A stretch of DNA of 64,000 nucleotides from Lachnospiraceae bacterium Marseille-Q4251 (GCA_018223435.1 JAGTTO010000001.1:3348001-3412000); one strand, 5' to 3'; shown: positions 36,693 to 46,378, counted from the first letter of the stretch. Notes: generated from the sequence alone by a model not told the origin. Numbers and translations are program-made.

Positions 36693-36718
36693 TCGGTTGA
36701 ATAGAAAGGAGTACTACT

Positions 36719-36973
36719 GTGGAACGTAATCTGAGAAAAGTTCGTACCGGTAAAGTTGTCAGCGATAAGATGGATAAAACCATCGTGGTTGCTGTAGAAG
36801 ACCATGTAAAACATCCGCTTTACAAGAAAATTGTAAAGAGAACCTATAAACTGAAAGCACATGACGAGAACAACGAATGCCGCAAAGGTGATACCGTAAA
36901 AGTTATGGAAACAAGACCGCTCTCCAAGGATAAGAGATGGAGACTTGTGGAAGTCGTTGAGAAGGTTAAATAA
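36719..36973 (+). CDS. rpsQ: 30S ribosomal protein S17
   Basis: 84 residues, an OB-fold assembly protein of the 30S body. [32 protein letters not shown] is diagnostic. Start codon GTG 36719 behind AGAAAGGAG. Confidence 0.97.
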   Translation: MERNLRKVRTGKVVSDKMDKTIVVAVEDHVKHPLYKKIVKRTYKLKAHDENNECRKGDTVKVMETRPLSKDKRWRLVEVVEKVK

Positions 36974-36990
36974 TTTAGGAGGTATTCAGC

Positions 36991-37359
36991 ATGATCCAGC
37001 AGGAGACAAGACTGAAAGTTGCTGATAATACTGGTGCCAAAGAGCTTCTTTGCATCCGTGTTATGGGTGGTTCTACCAGAAGATATGCAAGTGTAGGAGA
37101 CATCATCGTAGCTTCTGTTAAAGATGCAACACCAGGCGGCGTTGTAAAAAAAGGCGACGTAGTGAAAGCCGTAGTTGTTCGTACCGTAAATGGCACTCGT
37201 CGTAAAGACGGTTCTTATATTCGTTTCGATGAAAATGCTGCTGTAATTATCAAGGATGATAAGACTCCGAGAGGAACCCGTATTTTTGGGCCAGTAGCCA
37301 GAGAGCTTCGTGATAAGCAGTTTATGAAAATTGCTTCCCTGGCTCCGGAAGTATTATAA
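36991..37359 (+). CDS. rplN: 50S ribosomal protein L14
   Basis: 122 residues, the standard length. Forms inter-subunit bridges and is the docking site of the silencing factor Rsf[29 protein letters not shown] and [15 protein letters not shown] are diagnostic. TTAGGAGG upstream. Confidence 0.98.
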   Translation: MIQQETRLKVADNTGAKELLCIRVMGGSTRRYASVGDIIVASVKDATPGGVVKKGDVVKAVVVRTVNGTRRKDGSYIRFDENAAVIIKDDKTPRGTRIFGPVARELRDKQFMKIASLAPEVL

Positions 37360-37374
37360 GGAGGTGCCGGTAAA

Positions 37375-37674
37375 ATGATGAAAATCAAAAAGGGCGACAC
37401 CGTAAAGGTAATCGCTGGTAAAGATAAAGACAAAGAAGGCAAAGTCCTCGCTGTTAAAGACGGTAAAGTTCTGGTTGAGGGCGTCAATATGGTAACCAAA
37501 CATACGAAACCCTCCGCTGCTAACCAGCAGGGCGGTATCGTAAACAAAGAGGCTCCCATCGATGCATCCAACGTTATGCTTGTTGTAAAAGGCAAAGCTA
37601 CCCGCGTTGGCTTCAAGATGGAAGGCGACAAGAAGGTTCGTGTTGCGAAGGCAACCGGCGAAGTTATCGACTAA
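37375..37674 (+). CDS. rplX: 50S ribosomal protein L24
   Basis: 99 residues, assembly initiator with an N-terminal KOW motif ([23 protein letters not shown]). Two ATGs in a row (37375, 37378) follow AAGGAGGTG. Fifteen bases after rplN. Confidence 0.97.
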   Translation: MMKIKKGDTVKVIAGKDKDKEGKVLAVKDGKVLVEGVNMVTKHTKPSAANQQGGIVNKEAPIDASNVMLVVKGKATRVGFKMEGDKKVRVAKATGEVID

Positions 37675-37697
37675 TTTAAGAGAGGAGGTTGCACAAG

Positions 37698-38240
37698 TTG
37701 AGTAGCAGACTGAAAGAGCAGTATCAGAGCGAGATCGTAGAAGCTCTGAAAAAGAAATTCGAGTACAAAAACATCATGGAAGTTCCGAAGCTGGACAAGA
37801 TCGTAATCAACATGGGTGTTGGTGAAGCAAAAGAGAATGCCAAAGCTTTAGAGACCGCCATTAAAGATATGGAAATCATCACAGGCCAGAAGGCAGTTGT
37901 AACAAGAGCAAAGAAATCCGTGGCTAACTTCAAAATCAGAGAGGGTATGCCGATCGGATGCAAAGTTACTCTGCGTGGCGACAGAATGTATGAGTTCGCA
38001 GATCGCTTAATTAACTTAGCACTGCCGCGAGTTCGTGACTTCAGAGGTGTTAATCCGAACGCATTTGACGGCCGTGGAAACTACGCTCTTGGTATCAAAG
38101 AGCAGCTGATCTTCCCGGAAATCGAGTACGATAAGGTTGACAAGGTAAGAGGTATGGATATCATCTTCGTTACCACCGCTAAGACCGATGAAGAAGCTCG
38201 TGAATTACTGGCACAGTTCAATATGCCGTTTGCTAAATAA
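37698..38240 (+). CDS. rplE: 50S ribosomal protein L5
   Basis: 180 residues. Binds 5S rRNA and contacts P-site tRNA. TTG 37698 is chosen: it lies 9 bases after GAGGAGG and gives the usual [10 protein letters not shown] start, whereas TTG 37689 would overlap the [20 protein letters not shown] and [20 protein letters not shown] are diagnostic. Confidence 0.96.
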   Translation: MSSRLKEQYQSEIVEALKKKFEYKNIMEVPKLDKIVINMGVGEAKENAKALETAIKDMEIITGQKAVVTRAKKSVANFKIREGMPIGCKVTLRGDRMYEFADRLINLALPRVRDFRGVNPNAFDGRGNYALGIKEQLIFPEIEYDKVDKVRGMDIIFVTTAKTDEEARELLAQFNMPFAK

Positions 38241-38257
38241 TTAGGAGGGACAATTTC

Positions 38258-38443
38258 ATGGCTAAAACGTCAATGAAAATTAAACAGCAGCGTAAGCAGA
38301 AATTCTCCACCAGAGAGTACAATCGCTGCAGAATCTGCGGTCGTCCGCATGCATACCTGAGAAAATATGGAATTTGCAGAATCTGCTTCCGTGAGCTGGC
38401 ATACAAAGGCCAGATCCCGGGCGTAAAGAAAGCCAGCTGGTAA
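38258..38443 (+). CDS. rpsN: 30S ribosomal protein S14, zinc-binding type
   Basis: 61 residues: the short type Z form with [10 protein letters not shown]...GICRICF giving two CxxC pairs for zinc. Located in the 30S head. ATG 38258 follows TTAGGAGGG. It is followed by an exceptionally long structured spacer instead of the usual short gap to rpsH. Confidence 0.97.
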   Translation: MAKTSMKIKQQRKQKFSTREYNRCRICGRPHAYLRKYGICRICFRELAYKGQIPGVKKASW

Positions 38444-38759
38444 GCAGGGGAGAGCAAAAGGGTTCCCATCCCCAACCAGCATGTCGGCAGGAAAACCGAC
38501 AGAGTTTCAAAAGACTGCTCGCAGGCTTTTGAAGCTATGACGGATTTACTGCGACAGCAAGTGTGAGTATTCACACTTGCCGACATGCGTCCTGATTTCT
38601 TCTTTGGCCAGCCGCCATTTTTGTGGTTCTTGCCTTTGGATATCAGCGAACCCTTTCACATCGAGAAGCTGTCAGGCTTCGAGATGCCACTCACACCACT
38701 TGAATTCAACTTCAAATATCCATTATTCCATATATTTAACGTAAAGGAGGCAAAACTCA
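38444..38759 (+). ncRNA. Structured 316-base spacer between rpsN and rpsH (candidate r-protein regulatory RNA)
   Basis: GCATGTCGGC (38479-38488) pairs with GCCGACATGC (38579-38588) over 90 bases. Inside are GTTTCAAAAG/CTTTTGAAGC (38504-38513, 38526-38535) and GCAAGTGTGA-GTAT-TCACACTTGC (38557-38580). A further hairpin, CATCGAGAAGC with GCTTCGAGATG, lies at about 38660-38687. The last 10-bp stem shares two bases with the outer stem, and TGTCGG can also pair locally with CCGACA, so alternative folds are likely. No coding sequence and no clear terminator. Confidence 0.6.
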
Positions 38760-39161
38760 ATGAACATGAGTGATCCGATTGCAGATATGCTTACAAGAAT
38801 CCGTAACGCTAACACTGCGAAACATGATACTGTAGATGTACCGGCATCCAAAATGAAAATTGCAATCGCCAATATCCTTCTGGATGAGGGTTACATTAAG
38901 AAATATGACATTATCGAGGATGGCGTATTCAAAACTATCCACATCGAGCTGAAATACGGTGCAGATAAGAATGAGAAGATCATCACCGGCCTGAAGAGAA
39001 TTTCCAAACCGGGTCTGCGTGTATACGCTGACAAAGAGAACCTGCCGAAAGTACTTGGCGGTCTTGGCGTAGCTATCCTTTCCACCAACCAGGGCGTTAT
39101 CACCGACAAAGAGGCTCGTAAGCTTCAGATCGGCGGCGAGGTTCTGGCATTCGTTTGGTAA
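38760..39161 (+). CDS. rpsH: 30S ribosomal protein S8
   Basis: 133 residues. Binds 16S helix 21 and, in E. coli, represses the spc operon by binding its m[21 protein letters not shown] and the C-terminal [26 protein letters not shown] are diagnostic. AAAGGAGG at 38743 precedes ATG 38760; ATG 38766 is possible. The long structured RNA directly before it may be its own binding site. Confidence 0.98.
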   Translation: MNMSDPIADMLTRIRNANTAKHDTVDVPASKMKIAIANILLDEGYIKKYDIIEDGVFKTIHIELKYGADKNEKIITGLKRISKPGLRVYADKENLPKVLGGLGVAILSTNQGVITDKEARKLQIGGEVLAFVW

Positions 39162-39267
39162 TCAACGCTGACGAAAGCAGGCTTCTTTTGAAGCTTGACA
39201 ATAGAAACTGAAAACAGAGAAAGCTTCGGCTTTCTCCGAAAATCTAAGTTATAGGAGGACATATAAC
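39162..39267 (+). promoter_or_regulatory. Spacer with UUCG hairpin between rpsH and rplF
   Basis: GAGAAAGC-TTCG-GCTTTCTC (39217-39236) is a perfect 8-bp stem closed by a very stable C(UUCG)G tetraloop; GCTTC-TTTT-GAAGC (39181-39194) precedes it. No T-run, so a processing or stability element is more likely than a terminator. Confidence 0.5.
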
Positions 39268-39807
39268 ATGTCACGAATTGGAAGACAGCCCGTTGTCATC
39301 CCGGCAGGTGTTACTGTTGAGGTTGCTGAGGGCAACAAAGTTACCGTTAAAGGCGCTAAAGGTACTCTCGAGAGAGTTCTTCCGGCAGAGATGACCATTA
39401 AGGTTGAGGATGGCCATGTAGTAGTTACCCGTCCGAATGATCTGAAGAAGATGAAATCCCTGCACGGCCTGACCAGAACACTGATCCACAACATGGTTGT
39501 TGGTGTAAGCGAAGGCTACCAGAAAACCCTTGAGGTTAATGGTGTAGGTTACAAAGCAGCAAAACAGGGTAAGAAACTGGTTCTGTCCCTGGGATATTCC
39601 CACTCCGTAGATATGGAAGATCCTGCTGACATCGAGACCGTTGTAGAAGGCAACAAGATCATCGTTAAAGGTATCAGCAAAGAAAAAGTTGGCCAGTACG
39701 CAGCCGAGATCAGAGAGAAGAGAGCTCCGGAACCCTACAAGGGCAAAGGAATCAAATATGCTGATGAGGTTATCAGACGTAAAGTTGGTAAGACTGGTAA
39801 GAAATAA
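39268..39807 (+). CDS. rplF: 50S ribosomal protein L6
   Basis: 179 residues near the factor-binding site. Two similar domains; [19 protein letters not shown] at the start and the [26 protein letters not shown] tail are diagnostic. ATAGGAGG upstream. Confidence 0.98.
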   Translation: MSRIGRQPVVIPAGVTVEVAEGNKVTVKGAKGTLERVLPAEMTIKVEDGHVVVTRPNDLKKMKSLHGLTRTLIHNMVVGVSEGYQKTLEVNGVGYKAAKQGKKLVLSLGYSHSVDMEDPADIETVVEGNKIIVKGISKEKVGQYAAEIREKRAPEPYKGKGIKYADEVIRRKVGKTGKK

Positions 39808-39825
39808 TCTAAGGAGAGTGTGAAA

Positions 39826-40194
39826 ATGGTTAGCAAAGAATCTAGAACTAAAGTTCGTGAAAATAAGCACCGCAAAATCCGCAATCGTTTCAGCGGCACA
39901 ACCGAGAGACCGAGATTAGCTGTGTTTAGAAGCAACAATCATATGTATGCTCAGATTATCGACGATACTGTTGGAAAGACTCTGGTTTCCGCTTGCACCC
40001 TTCAGAAGGATGTTAAAGACGGTCTTGAGAAAACCAACAACGTTGAAGCTGCAGCAAAATTAGGAACCGTAATCGCTAAGAAAGCTCTGGAAAAGGGTAT
40101 CAACACCGTTGTCTTTGATAGAGGCGGCTTCATTTATCAGGGTAAAGTGAAAGCATTAGCTGAGGCAGCTCGTGAAGCTGGTCTGGAATTCTAA
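39826..40194 (+). CDS. rplR: 50S ribosomal protein L18
   Basis: 122 residues, binds 5S rRNA. ATG 39826 is preferred over GTG 39820 because it lies 7 bases after [28 protein letters not shown] and [28 protein letters not shown] are diagnostic. Confidence 0.97.
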   Translation: MVSKESRTKVRENKHRKIRNRFSGTTERPRLAVFRSNNHMYAQIIDDTVGKTLVSACTLQKDVKDGLEKTNNVEAAAKLGTVIAKKALEKGINTVVFDRGGFIYQGKVKALAEAAREAGLEF

Positions 40195-40214
40195 GACAAG
40201 GAGGAAAAGAACAC

Positions 40215-40724
40215 ATGAGGCATGAAATTATTGATGCTAGTCAGCTTGAATTAAATGATAAAGTAGTATCAATCAAACGTGTATCCAAAACTGTTAAAGG
40301 CGGACGTACCATGCGTTTCACTGCTCTGGTAGTTGTAGGCGATGGTAACGGTCACGTTGGTGTTGGCCTTGGAAAAGCTACCGAGATTCCGGAAGCAATC
40401 CGCAAAGGTAAAGAGGATGCAACCAAGAAACTGATCAAGGTTGAGCTTGATGCAAACAATTCTGTACCCCACGACTGGACTGGAGTATTCGGAAGCGCAT
40501 CCGTTCTTCTGAAGAGAGCTCCCGAAGGTACCGGTATCATCTCCGGTGGCCCGGCTCGTAGCGTACTGGAGATGGCTGGTATTAAGAACATCCGTACCAA
40601 ATGCCTGGGATCCAGAAACAAACAGAACGTTGTTCTGGCAACCATCAATGGTCTGAAACAGATGAAATCCCCGGAGGAGGTTGCAAAACTCCGTGGTAAA
40701 TCTGTAGAAGAGATTCTTGCTTAA
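40215..40724 (+). CDS. rpsE: 30S ribosomal protein S5
   Basis: 169 residues. Helps decoding fidelity and mRNA unwinding. [33 protein letters not shown] and the C-terminal [26 protein letters not shown] are diagnostic. AAGGAGG upstream. Confidence 0.98.
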   Translation: MRHEIIDASQLELNDKVVSIKRVSKTVKGGRTMRFTALVVVGDGNGHVGVGLGKATEIPEAIRKGKEDATKKLIKVELDANNSVPHDWTGVFGSASVLLKRAPEGTGIISGGPARSVLEMAGIKNIRTKCLGSRNKQNVVLATINGLKQMKSPEEVAKLRGKSVEEILA

Positions 40725-40738
40725 GGAGGTCTTCAAAA

Positions 40739-40921
40739 ATGGCAGATAAGTTAAAAATCACCTTAGTAAAATCAACCATCGGTGCCATCCCGAAGCATCG
40801 CGCTACCGTTGAGGCTCTTGGACTCAAGAAACTCAACAAATCCGTAGAGCTGCCGAACAATGCTGCTACCAAAGGTATGATTGCTCAGGTTAGACATTTA
40901 GTAAAAGTAGAAGAGATCTAA
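40739..40921 (+). CDS. rpmD: 50S ribosomal protein L30
   Basis: 60 residues. MADKLKITLVKSTIGAIPKHRATVEALGLKKLNKSVE is the L30 pattern. TTAAGGAGG precedes ATG, overlapping the rpsE stop region. Confidence 0.97.
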   Translation: MADKLKITLVKSTIGAIPKHRATVEALGLKKLNKSVELPNNAATKGMIAQVRHLVKVEEI

Positions 40922-40952
40922 TAACAATTATTTGATATAAGGAGGTGTCATC

Positions 40953-41393
40953 ATGGAATTATCCAACTTACAGCCTGCTGCAGGTTCCAAGCACAGTGAT
41001 AACTTCAGAAGAGGCCGCGGTCATGCTTCAGGAAATGGCAAGACTGCTGGTAAAGGACATAAAGGACAGAAAGCTCGTTCCGGCGCTCCGCGTACCGGTT
41101 TCGAAGGTGGTCAGATGCCTTTGTACAGACGTCTTCCGAAGAGAGGATTCACCAACAGAAATACACTGGATATTGAGGCAATCAATATCAGTGCTCTTGA
41201 GAGATTCGATAACGATACAGAGGTTACCGTTGAGACTCTCATCGAGGCCGGTGTTATCAAAAACCCGAAAGATGGTGTGAAGATCCTCGGAAATGGCGAA
41301 CTGACAAAGAAGCTGACAGTAAAAGCTAACGCATTCAGCGCGAGTGCAAAGGCTAAGATCGAGGCTCTTGGTGGAAAAGCAGAGGTGATCTAA
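40953..41393 (+). CDS. rplO: 50S ribosomal protein L15
   Basis: 146 residues, a late-assembly protein. [24 protein letters not shown] and [17 protein letters not shown] are diagnostic. AAGGAGGTG upstream. The stop shares a base with the secY start. Confidence 0.98.
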   Translation: MELSNLQPAAGSKHSDNFRRGRGHASGNGKTAGKGHKGQKARSGAPRTGFEGGQMPLYRRLPKRGFTNRNTLDIEAINISALERFDNDTEVTVETLIEAGVIKNPKDGVKILGNGELTKKLTVKANAFSASAKAKIEALGGKAEVI

Positions 41394-42742
41394 TGTTAGC
41401 AACACTGCGTAACGCCTTAAAGGTGAAAGACCTTAGGCAGCGGTTGTTCTTTACCTTCATGATGCTGCTGGTGATCCGTCTTGGATCCCAGCTGCCCTGC
41501 CCGGGCGTTGATCGAACCTACTTTTCCAGCTGGTTCGCAAAGCAGAGTGCTGAGGCATTCAACTTTTTCAATGCCTTCACGGGAGGTTCTTTTGAGCAGA
41601 TGTCTATTCTGGCTCTGAGTATCACACCGTACATTACATCTTCGATTATCATCCAGCTTCTGACCATTGCAATTCCCCAGCTTGAGGAAATGCAGCGCGA
41701 CGGAGAGGATGGAAGAAAGAAACTGACTGCTATTACCCGTTATGTGACCGTTGGTCTGGCTCTCATCGAGGGTACAGCTATGGCGATTGGATTTGGAAAC
41801 CAGGGTCTGATCCCTGCAATGTCTTCCTCCAGCGCTACCTTCATCACCAAAGCGGGTGCCGTGATCACTGTTGTGGCAGCTCTGACTGCCGGTTCTACCT
41901 TCCTGATGTGGATTGGTGAGCGTATCACAGAAAAGGGCGTAGGCAATGGTACTTCCATCGTCCTGATGATCAACATTCTTTCCCGTATCCCCAGCGATAT
42001 GAATAGCCTCTTTGAGATGTTCGTCTTCAAGGATGGTCAGACTGTTGCAAAAGGTGCGCTGGCAGCTGTGATCATCATTGCCGTTATTCTGGTAACAATC
42101 GTTCTGGTTATTGTCCTGAATGATGCAACCAGAAAGATTCCTGTACAGTATTCCAAGAAAATGCAGGGCCGCAAGATGGTTGGCGGACAGAGCAGCTTCA
42201 TTCCTCTGAAAGTTAATACTGCCGGCGTTATTCCGGTCATCTTCGCATCTTCCCTGATGTCCATGCCCACCATGGTTGCTTCCTTTATGGGAAAAACCGG
42301 CGGCACTGGAATCGGCAGCAAGATTATCACTGGCCTGAATCAGGGCAGCTGGTTTAATCTGAATCAGCCGGTATACACACTTGGTTTCGTGCTGTATGTG
42401 GTACTGAATGTATTCTTTGCTTACTTCTATACCTCCATTACCTTCAATCCGATTGAGGTAGCGGACAACATGAAGAAGCAGGGTGGATTTATCCCGGGTA
42501 TCCGTCCCGGTAAGCCGACTCAGGATTACCTGAACAAGATCCTGAACTACATCATCTTTATCGGTGCGATCGGTCTGATCATCGTTGTGACCATTCCGCT
42601 TGTATTCAATGGTGTGTTCGGAGCCAGCGTATCCTTCGGCGGTACTTCTCTGATCATTATTGTAGGCGTTATCCTTGAGACTCTGAAACAGATCGAGTCC
42701 CAGATGCTCGTCCGCAATTACAGAGGTTTCCTGGGAGATTGA
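41393..42742 (+). CDS. secY: Protein translocase subunit SecY
   Basis: 449 residues, ten transmembrane helices; the channel of the Sec translocon in the cytoplasmic membrane. LPCPGVDRTYFSSW, the ITPYITSSIIIQLLTI lateral-gate helix and RPGKPTQDYLNKIL are diagnostic. Overlaps rplO by one base, so its synthesis is coupled to the ribosomal operon. Confidence 0.98.
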   Translation: MLATLRNALKVKDLRQRLFFTFMMLLVIRLGSQLPCPGVDRTYFSSWFAKQSAEAFNFFNAFTGGSFEQMSILALSITPYITSSIIIQLLTIAIPQLEEMQRDGEDGRKKLTAITRYVTVGLALIEGTAMAIGFGNQGLIPAMSSSSATFITKAGAVITVVAALTAGSTFLMWIGERITEKGVGNGTSIVLMINILSRIPSDMNSLFEMFVFKDGQTVAKGALAAVIIIAVILVTIVLVIVLNDATRKIPVQYSKKMQGRKMVGGQSSFIPLKVNTAGVIPVIFASSLMSMPTMVASFMGKTGGTGIGSKIITGLNQGSWFNLNQPVYTLGFVLYVVLNVFFAYFYTSITFNPIEVADNMKKQGGFIPGIRPGKPTQDYLNKILNYIIFIGAIGLIIVVTIPLVFNGVFGASVSFGGTSLIIIVGVILETLKQIESQMLVRNYRGFLGD

Positions 42743-42744
42743 TG

Positions 42745-42800
42745 GTGTACGCTCCGTCTTTCGCAGTTTTGCGGGGGAGGGGCGTGCACTTGTCTTTTTT
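42745..42800 (+). terminator. Terminator after secY
   Basis: GTGTACGCTCC (42745-42755) pairs with GGGGCGTGCAC (42779-42789), with an inner CGCA/TGCG stem, then TTGTCTTTTTT. Confidence 0.7.
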
Positions 42801-42869
42801 CTGGGGAAAAATCTCAGGAAGAAGCCGGATTATGCGGATTTTTTCCTGTACTACTTTTAAAATATATGA

Positions 42870-42875
42870 TATAAT
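42870..42875 (+). promoter_or_regulatory. Probable -10 element of an adk promoter
   Basis: TATAAT in an AT-rich stretch behind the secY terminator. The -35 at the right distance (TGTACT) is weak. Confidence 0.45.
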
Positions 42876-42908
42876 CCAACTGAATAGGCTGTTCCGAATG
42901 AACATCAA

Positions 42909-42950
42909 AAAGATGTGTATGGGGGATTACAAGGATACACATCTTTGTTT
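42909..42950 (+). promoter_or_regulatory. Attenuator-like hairpin in the adk leader
   Basis: AAAGATGTGTAT (42909-42920) and ATACACATCTTT (42935-42946) form a perfect 12-bp stem followed by TTTGTTTTG. It lies about 27 bases after the predicted transcript start and 50 before adk. Confidence 0.6.
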
Positions 42951-42998
42951 TGCGCCATAAAAGAACAGTTTCATGAAGAAGAAAGGTGGGGCAAGAGT

Positions 42999-43643
42999 AT
43001 GAAAATTATTATGTTAGGAGCACCGGGGGCTGGAAAAGGAACTCAGGCCAAGAAGATTGCTGAGAAATACGGAATTCCGCATATTTCCACAGGCGATATT
43101 TTCCGCGCAAACATCAAGAACGGAACCGAGCTTGGAAAGAAAGCGAAAACTTATATGGATCAGGGCGCACTGGTGCCGGACGAACTGACCTGTGATCTCG
43201 TAGTTGATCGTATTCAGCAGCCGGATTGTGCCAATGGTTATGTACTGGACGGATTTCCGAGAACGATTCCCCAGGCAGAGTGCCTGACCACAGCTCTTGA
43301 TAAGCTTGGCCAGAAGATGGATTATGCCATCAATGTAGATGTACCGGATGAGAACATTGTTCACCGTATGGGCGGCAGAAGAGCCTGCGTAGGCTGCGGC
43401 GCTACCTATCATGTGGTTTACAATGCACCGAAGGCAGAGGATATTTGTGACACCTGTGGTGAGCATCTGGTTCTTCGTGATGATGACAAGCCCGAGACTG
43501 TTCAGAAGCGTCTGAATGTTTATCATGAGCAGACACAGCCGCTGATCGATTATTATGAGAAAGCCGGCATTCTGAAAAACGTGGATGGAACCGTTGATAT
43601 GAAAGACGTATTCCAGGCAATTGTCAATATTTTAGGAGAATGA
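42999..43643 (+). CDS. adk: Adenylate kinase, zinc-binding long form
   Basis: 214 residues; interconverts ATP + AMP and 2 ADP. P-loop [13 protein letters not shown]-binding [11 protein letters not shown], and a LID domain with two CxxC pairs (CVGCG...CDTCG) that bind a structural zinc, as in Gram-positives. ATG 42999 gives the standard [10 protein letters not shown] start; RBS GAAAGGTGGGG. map follows after 4 bases. Confidence 0.97.
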   Translation: MKIIMLGAPGAGKGTQAKKIAEKYGIPHISTGDIFRANIKNGTELGKKAKTYMDQGALVPDELTCDLVVDRIQQPDCANGYVLDGFPRTIPQAECLTTALDKLGQKMDYAINVDVPDENIVHRMGGRRACVGCGATYHVVYNAPKAEDICDTCGEHLVLRDDDKPETVQKRLNVYHEQTQPLIDYYEKAGILKNVDGTVDMKDVFQAIVNILGE

Positions 43644-43647
43644 TCAT

Positions 43648-44409
43648 ATGTCAGTAACAATTAAATCTGCGAAAGAAATTGAGTTAATGAGAGAAGCCGG
43701 AAGACTCCTCGAGATTGTTCACAAAGAACTGGAGGAGGCGATTCGGCCGGGCATCTCCACTTGGGAACTTGACCATCTGGGAGAGAAGACGATTCGCAGC
43801 CTTGGATGCATCCCGAATTTCCTGAATTATAACGGTTATCCGGCATCCTTTTGTATTTCCGTAAATGACGAAGTAGTTCATTCCATCCCCAACAAGCACA
43901 AGATCCTTCACGAGGGTGATATCGTCAGCATCGATGCTGGCCTGATCTACAAGGGCATGCATTCCGATGCAGCCAGAACCCATGCGGTAGGACAGATCAC
44001 TCCCGAGGCACAGAAGCTCATTGACGTGACCCGTCAGAGTTTCTTCGAGGGAATCAAGAAAGCAGTAGCAGGCAATCATCTGTTTGATATTTCCAACGCT
44101 ATTGCAGACTATGTAGAGCCCTTTGGCTACGGCATCGTAGAGGAGCTTGTCGGCCATGGAATCGGCCATGCTCTTCATGAGGATCCCCAGATCCCGAACT
44201 TCCGTCAGAAGAGAAAAGGTATCCGTCTGATGCCGGGGATGACCCTGGCCATCGAGCCCATGATCAACATCGGCCGCCCGGATGTCGAGTGGCTGGACGA
44301 CGACTGGACCGTTGTGACTGAGGACGGAAGCCTGTCCGCTCACTATGAGAATACGATTCTCATCAACGAAGAGGGCGAACCGGATATCCTGACTCTGGGT
44401 CATGTATAA
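43648..44409 (+). CDS. map: Methionine aminopeptidase, type I
   Basis: 253 residues; removes the initiator Met from nascent proteins. The metal ligands are seen in VSIDAGLIYKG (Asp), MHSDAART (Asp), VGHGIGHALHE (His), LAIEPMI (Glu) and HYENTIL (Glu). The His of GYPASFCISVNDEVVHSIP helps bind substrate. RBS TTAGGAG. Its stop overlaps the start of the KOW gene by one base. Confidence 0.97.
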   Translation: MSVTIKSAKEIELMREAGRLLEIVHKELEEAIRPGISTWELDHLGEKTIRSLGCIPNFLNYNGYPASFCISVNDEVVHSIPNKHKILHEGDIVSIDAGLIYKGMHSDAARTHAVGQITPEAQKLIDVTRQSFFEGIKKAVAGNHLFDISNAIADYVEPFGYGIVEELVGHGIGHALHEDPQIPNFRQKRKGIRLMPGMTLAIEPMINIGRPDVEWLDDDWTVVTEDGSLSAHYENTILINEEGEPDILTLGHV

Positions 44410-44678
44410 TGGCAGGTCTTGATATGGAAGAGATCAGACCGGGCATGCTGGCCTATTCCCTGGCCGGTCATGACAAAGGCAGCCTCTATTACATCGTGAA
44501 AGCGGACGAGAAATTCGTCTGGCTTTCCGATGGAAAACTGAAAGATACAGCTTCCCCAAAACGGAAGAACCGGAAACACATTCAGGTCATCAAGAAAGGC
44601 GCCGTGGAGGCGCCGGAACCGCTCACCAATGAAGCGGTCAAGCGAATCATCAAACAATATCTCAGGAAAGAGTTATAG
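44409..44678 (+). CDS. KOW-domain RNA-binding protein
   Basis: 89 residues. The N-terminal half ([35 protein letters not shown]) is a KOW/L14e-like beta barrel, typical of small RNA-binding proteins that Clostridia encode between map and infA. The rest is basic and probably contacts rRNA. Coupled to map by a one-base overlap. Exact role unknown; ribosome assembly or association is the natural guess. Confidence 0.8.
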   Translation: MAGLDMEEIRPGMLAYSLAGHDKGSLYYIVKADEKFVWLSDGKLKDTASPKRKNRKHIQVIKKGAVEAPEPLTNEAVKRIIKQYLRKEL

Positions 44679-44695
44679 GAGGTTTTTTAAGGCAG

Positions 44696-44914
44696 ATGTC
44701 AAAAGCAGATGTTATTGAAGTAGAAGGAACAGTTCTGGAAAAATTACCCAACGCCATGTTCAAAGTAGAGCTGGAGAACAAACACGTCGTTCTGGCTCAC
44801 ATCAGCGGAAAGCTTCGGATGAATTTCATCCGTATTCTTCCCGGCGACAAAGTAACCATCGAGCTGTCCCCGTATGATCTGTCCAAGGGACGCATCATTT
44901 GGAGAGATAAATAA
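44696..44914 (+). CDS. infA: Translation initiation factor IF-1
   Basis: 72 residues, OB fold that fills the A site of the 30S subunit during initiation. [39 protein letters not shown] is diagnostic. AGGAGG lies 12 bases before ATG, a rather long gap. A strong terminator follows. Confidence 0.98.
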   Translation: MSKADVIEVEGTVLEKLPNAMFKVELENKHVVLAHISGKLRMNFIRILPGDKVTIELSPYDLSKGRIIWRDK

Positions 44915-44928
44915 GCCAAATCAAAGGA

Positions 44929-44973
44929 AACCGTACTTCAGGCGAGTGAAAATCGTCTGAAGTGCGGTTTTTT
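44929..44973 (+). terminator. Terminator after infA
   Basis: AACCGTACTTCAGGCGA pairs with TCGTCTGAAGTGCGGTT (two G-U) and is followed by T6. Confidence 0.92.
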
Positions 44974-45015
44974 AAAAAAATCCCCAAAAGTGAACAAGAA
45001 AAAACGAAAAAAAGC

Positions 45016-45044
45016 TTGCTTTTTATAAGGTAAGGTGTTATACT
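45016..45044 (+). promoter_or_regulatory. Promoter of the rpmJ-rpsM-rpoA operon
   Basis: TTGCTT, 17-base spacer, TATACT, right after the infA terminator. The leader contains GGGC...GCCC and GAAC...GTTC arms around a T-run. Confidence 0.75.
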
Positions 45045-45118
45045 CATTCACGAACTGTGCAAAGGGCTTATTTTTTTTATGCCCAAATGTTCACGACAAG
45101 GTGGAAAGGAGGACCATC

Positions 45119-45232
45119 ATGAAAGTTAGATCTTCAGTAAAACCGATTTGCGAGAAATGCAAAGTCATCAAGAGAAAAGGAAGTATCCGTATTATCTGTG
45201 AGAATCCGAAGCACAAACAGCGTCAGGGTTGA
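45119..45232 (+). CDS. rpmJ: 50S ribosomal protein L36, zinc type
   Basis: 37 residues: [21 protein letters not shown] then [13 protein letters not shown]. The CxxC...Cx4H set binds zinc. GGAAAGGAGG precedes ATG 45119. Separated from rpsM by a 321-base structured spacer. Confidence 0.97.
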   Translation: MKVRSSVKPICEKCKVIKRKGSIRIICENPKHKQRQG

Positions 45233-45553
45233 TTTTATTCACACTTTATACTGAGATTTTCCAAACAATGAAGAGCGGCTGCAGTGCGAAACGCCAGGAG
45301 GCGTGGAAACACTGATAACAATAGAAAGTGGACTTGTTTCACCGTATATTGCTTACAATACCGGACGCTGCGGTTAGCCCACCGCTCCCGACTTGTACCG
45401 GGTCGGCAGTTGAACGAAGAGAGCTGCAAAGCGCCTCGCAAATAAGTTCGAGTGTACGGAAAGGCATGGCTTCGCTGTGCTGGGCTGTGGGATCGAAGAA
45501 TCCACACCGCCTCAATTTAAGACGATATCAAATATTAATGGAGGAAATGTTAC
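45233..45553 (+). ncRNA. Long structured leader before rpsM (candidate S4-type r-protein leader)
   Basis: 321 bases without an ORF inside the alpha operon. ACGCC-AGGA-GGCGT (45291-45304) and CCGAC/GTCGG (45388-45406) are clear stems; GTGGGAT/AATCCAC near 45487-45508 is another. S4, encoded two genes downstream of rpsM, controls such operons in E. coli and B. subtilis, and an S4-Clostridia leader class has been proposed; I could not align to it. Confidence 0.6.
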
Positions 45554-45922
45554 ATGGCTCGTATTGCTGGTGTAGACTTACCAAGAGAAAAACGTGTAGA
45601 GATCGGATTAACTTATATCTACGGTATCGGTAGAGCAAGTTCCGTAAAAATTCTGGAGAAGGCAAATGTCAATCCGGATACCCGTGTCAGAGATCTGACC
45701 GATGAAGAAGTAGGACGTATTCGTGATGCAATCGACGAGACCGTTACCGTTGAGGGTGACCTTCGTCGTGAGATCGCAATGAACATCAAGAGACTGCAGG
45801 AAATCGGATGCTACAGAGGTGTTCGTCATAGAAAAGGACTTCCGGTTCGTGGCCAGAAGACCAAGACAAACGCTCGTACCAGAAAAGGTCCGAAGAGAAC
45901 TGTTGCTAACAAGAAGAAATAA
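45554..45922 (+). CDS. rpsM: 30S ribosomal protein S13
   Basis: 122 residues. Head protein contacting the 50S subunit and P-site t[29 protein letters not shown] and [25 protein letters not shown] are diagnostic. ATGGAGG upstream. Confidence 0.98.
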   Translation: MARIAGVDLPREKRVEIGLTYIYGIGRASSVKILEKANVNPDTRVRDLTDEEVGRIRDAIDETVTVEGDLRREIAMNIKRLQEIGCYRGVRHRKGLPVRGQKTKTNARTRKGPKRTVANKKK

Positions 45923-45964
45923 TAAACCATCGTTGAATATTTGAGAAAGTAGGTTAGTTTAAAA

Positions 45965-46360
45965 ATGGCTAAAAAAGTTACCAAAAAAGTGACAAAAAAG
46001 CGCGTAAAGAAAAACGTTGAACGCGGACAGGCACATATCCAGTCTTCCTTCAATAACACCATCGTTACCCTGACGGATGCTGAGGGAAATGCTTTATCTT
46101 GGGCAAGTGCCGGTGGTCTGGGATTTAAAGGTTCAAGGAAATCTACTCCGTATGCAGCACAGATGGCTGCCGAGACTGCTACCAAAGCAGCTCTGATTCA
46201 TGGTTTAAAGACTGTTGACGTTTTTGTAAAGGGTCCGGGTTCAGGACGTGAGGCTGCTATCCGTGCACTGCAGGCATGCGGTCTGGAAGTAACCAGCATC
46301 CGTGACGTAACCCCTGTACCGCACAACGGTTGTCGCCCGCCGAAACGTAGAAGAGTCTAA
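45965..46360 (+). CDS. rpsK: 30S ribosomal protein S11
   Basis: 131 residues. Platform protein near the E-site mRNA. A Lys-rich N-terminus is followed by [26 protein letters not shown] and ends [13 protein letters not shown]. The RBS is weak (AAAGTAGG), suggesting coupling with rpsM. Confidence 0.98.
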   Translation: MAKKVTKKVTKKRVKKNVERGQAHIQSSFNNTIVTLTDAEGNALSWASAGGLGFKGSRKSTPYAAQMAAETATKAALIHGLKTVDVFVKGPGSGREAAIRALQACGLEVTSIRDVTPVPHNGCRPPKRRRV

Positions 46361-46378
46361 TTAGGAGGTAAATGAGAG

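Noticed and set aside
38585..38773. 62-codon open frame in the rpsN-rpsH spacer
   Set aside because: No RBS, runs into the rpsH start, and the same bases take part in strong RNA stems.
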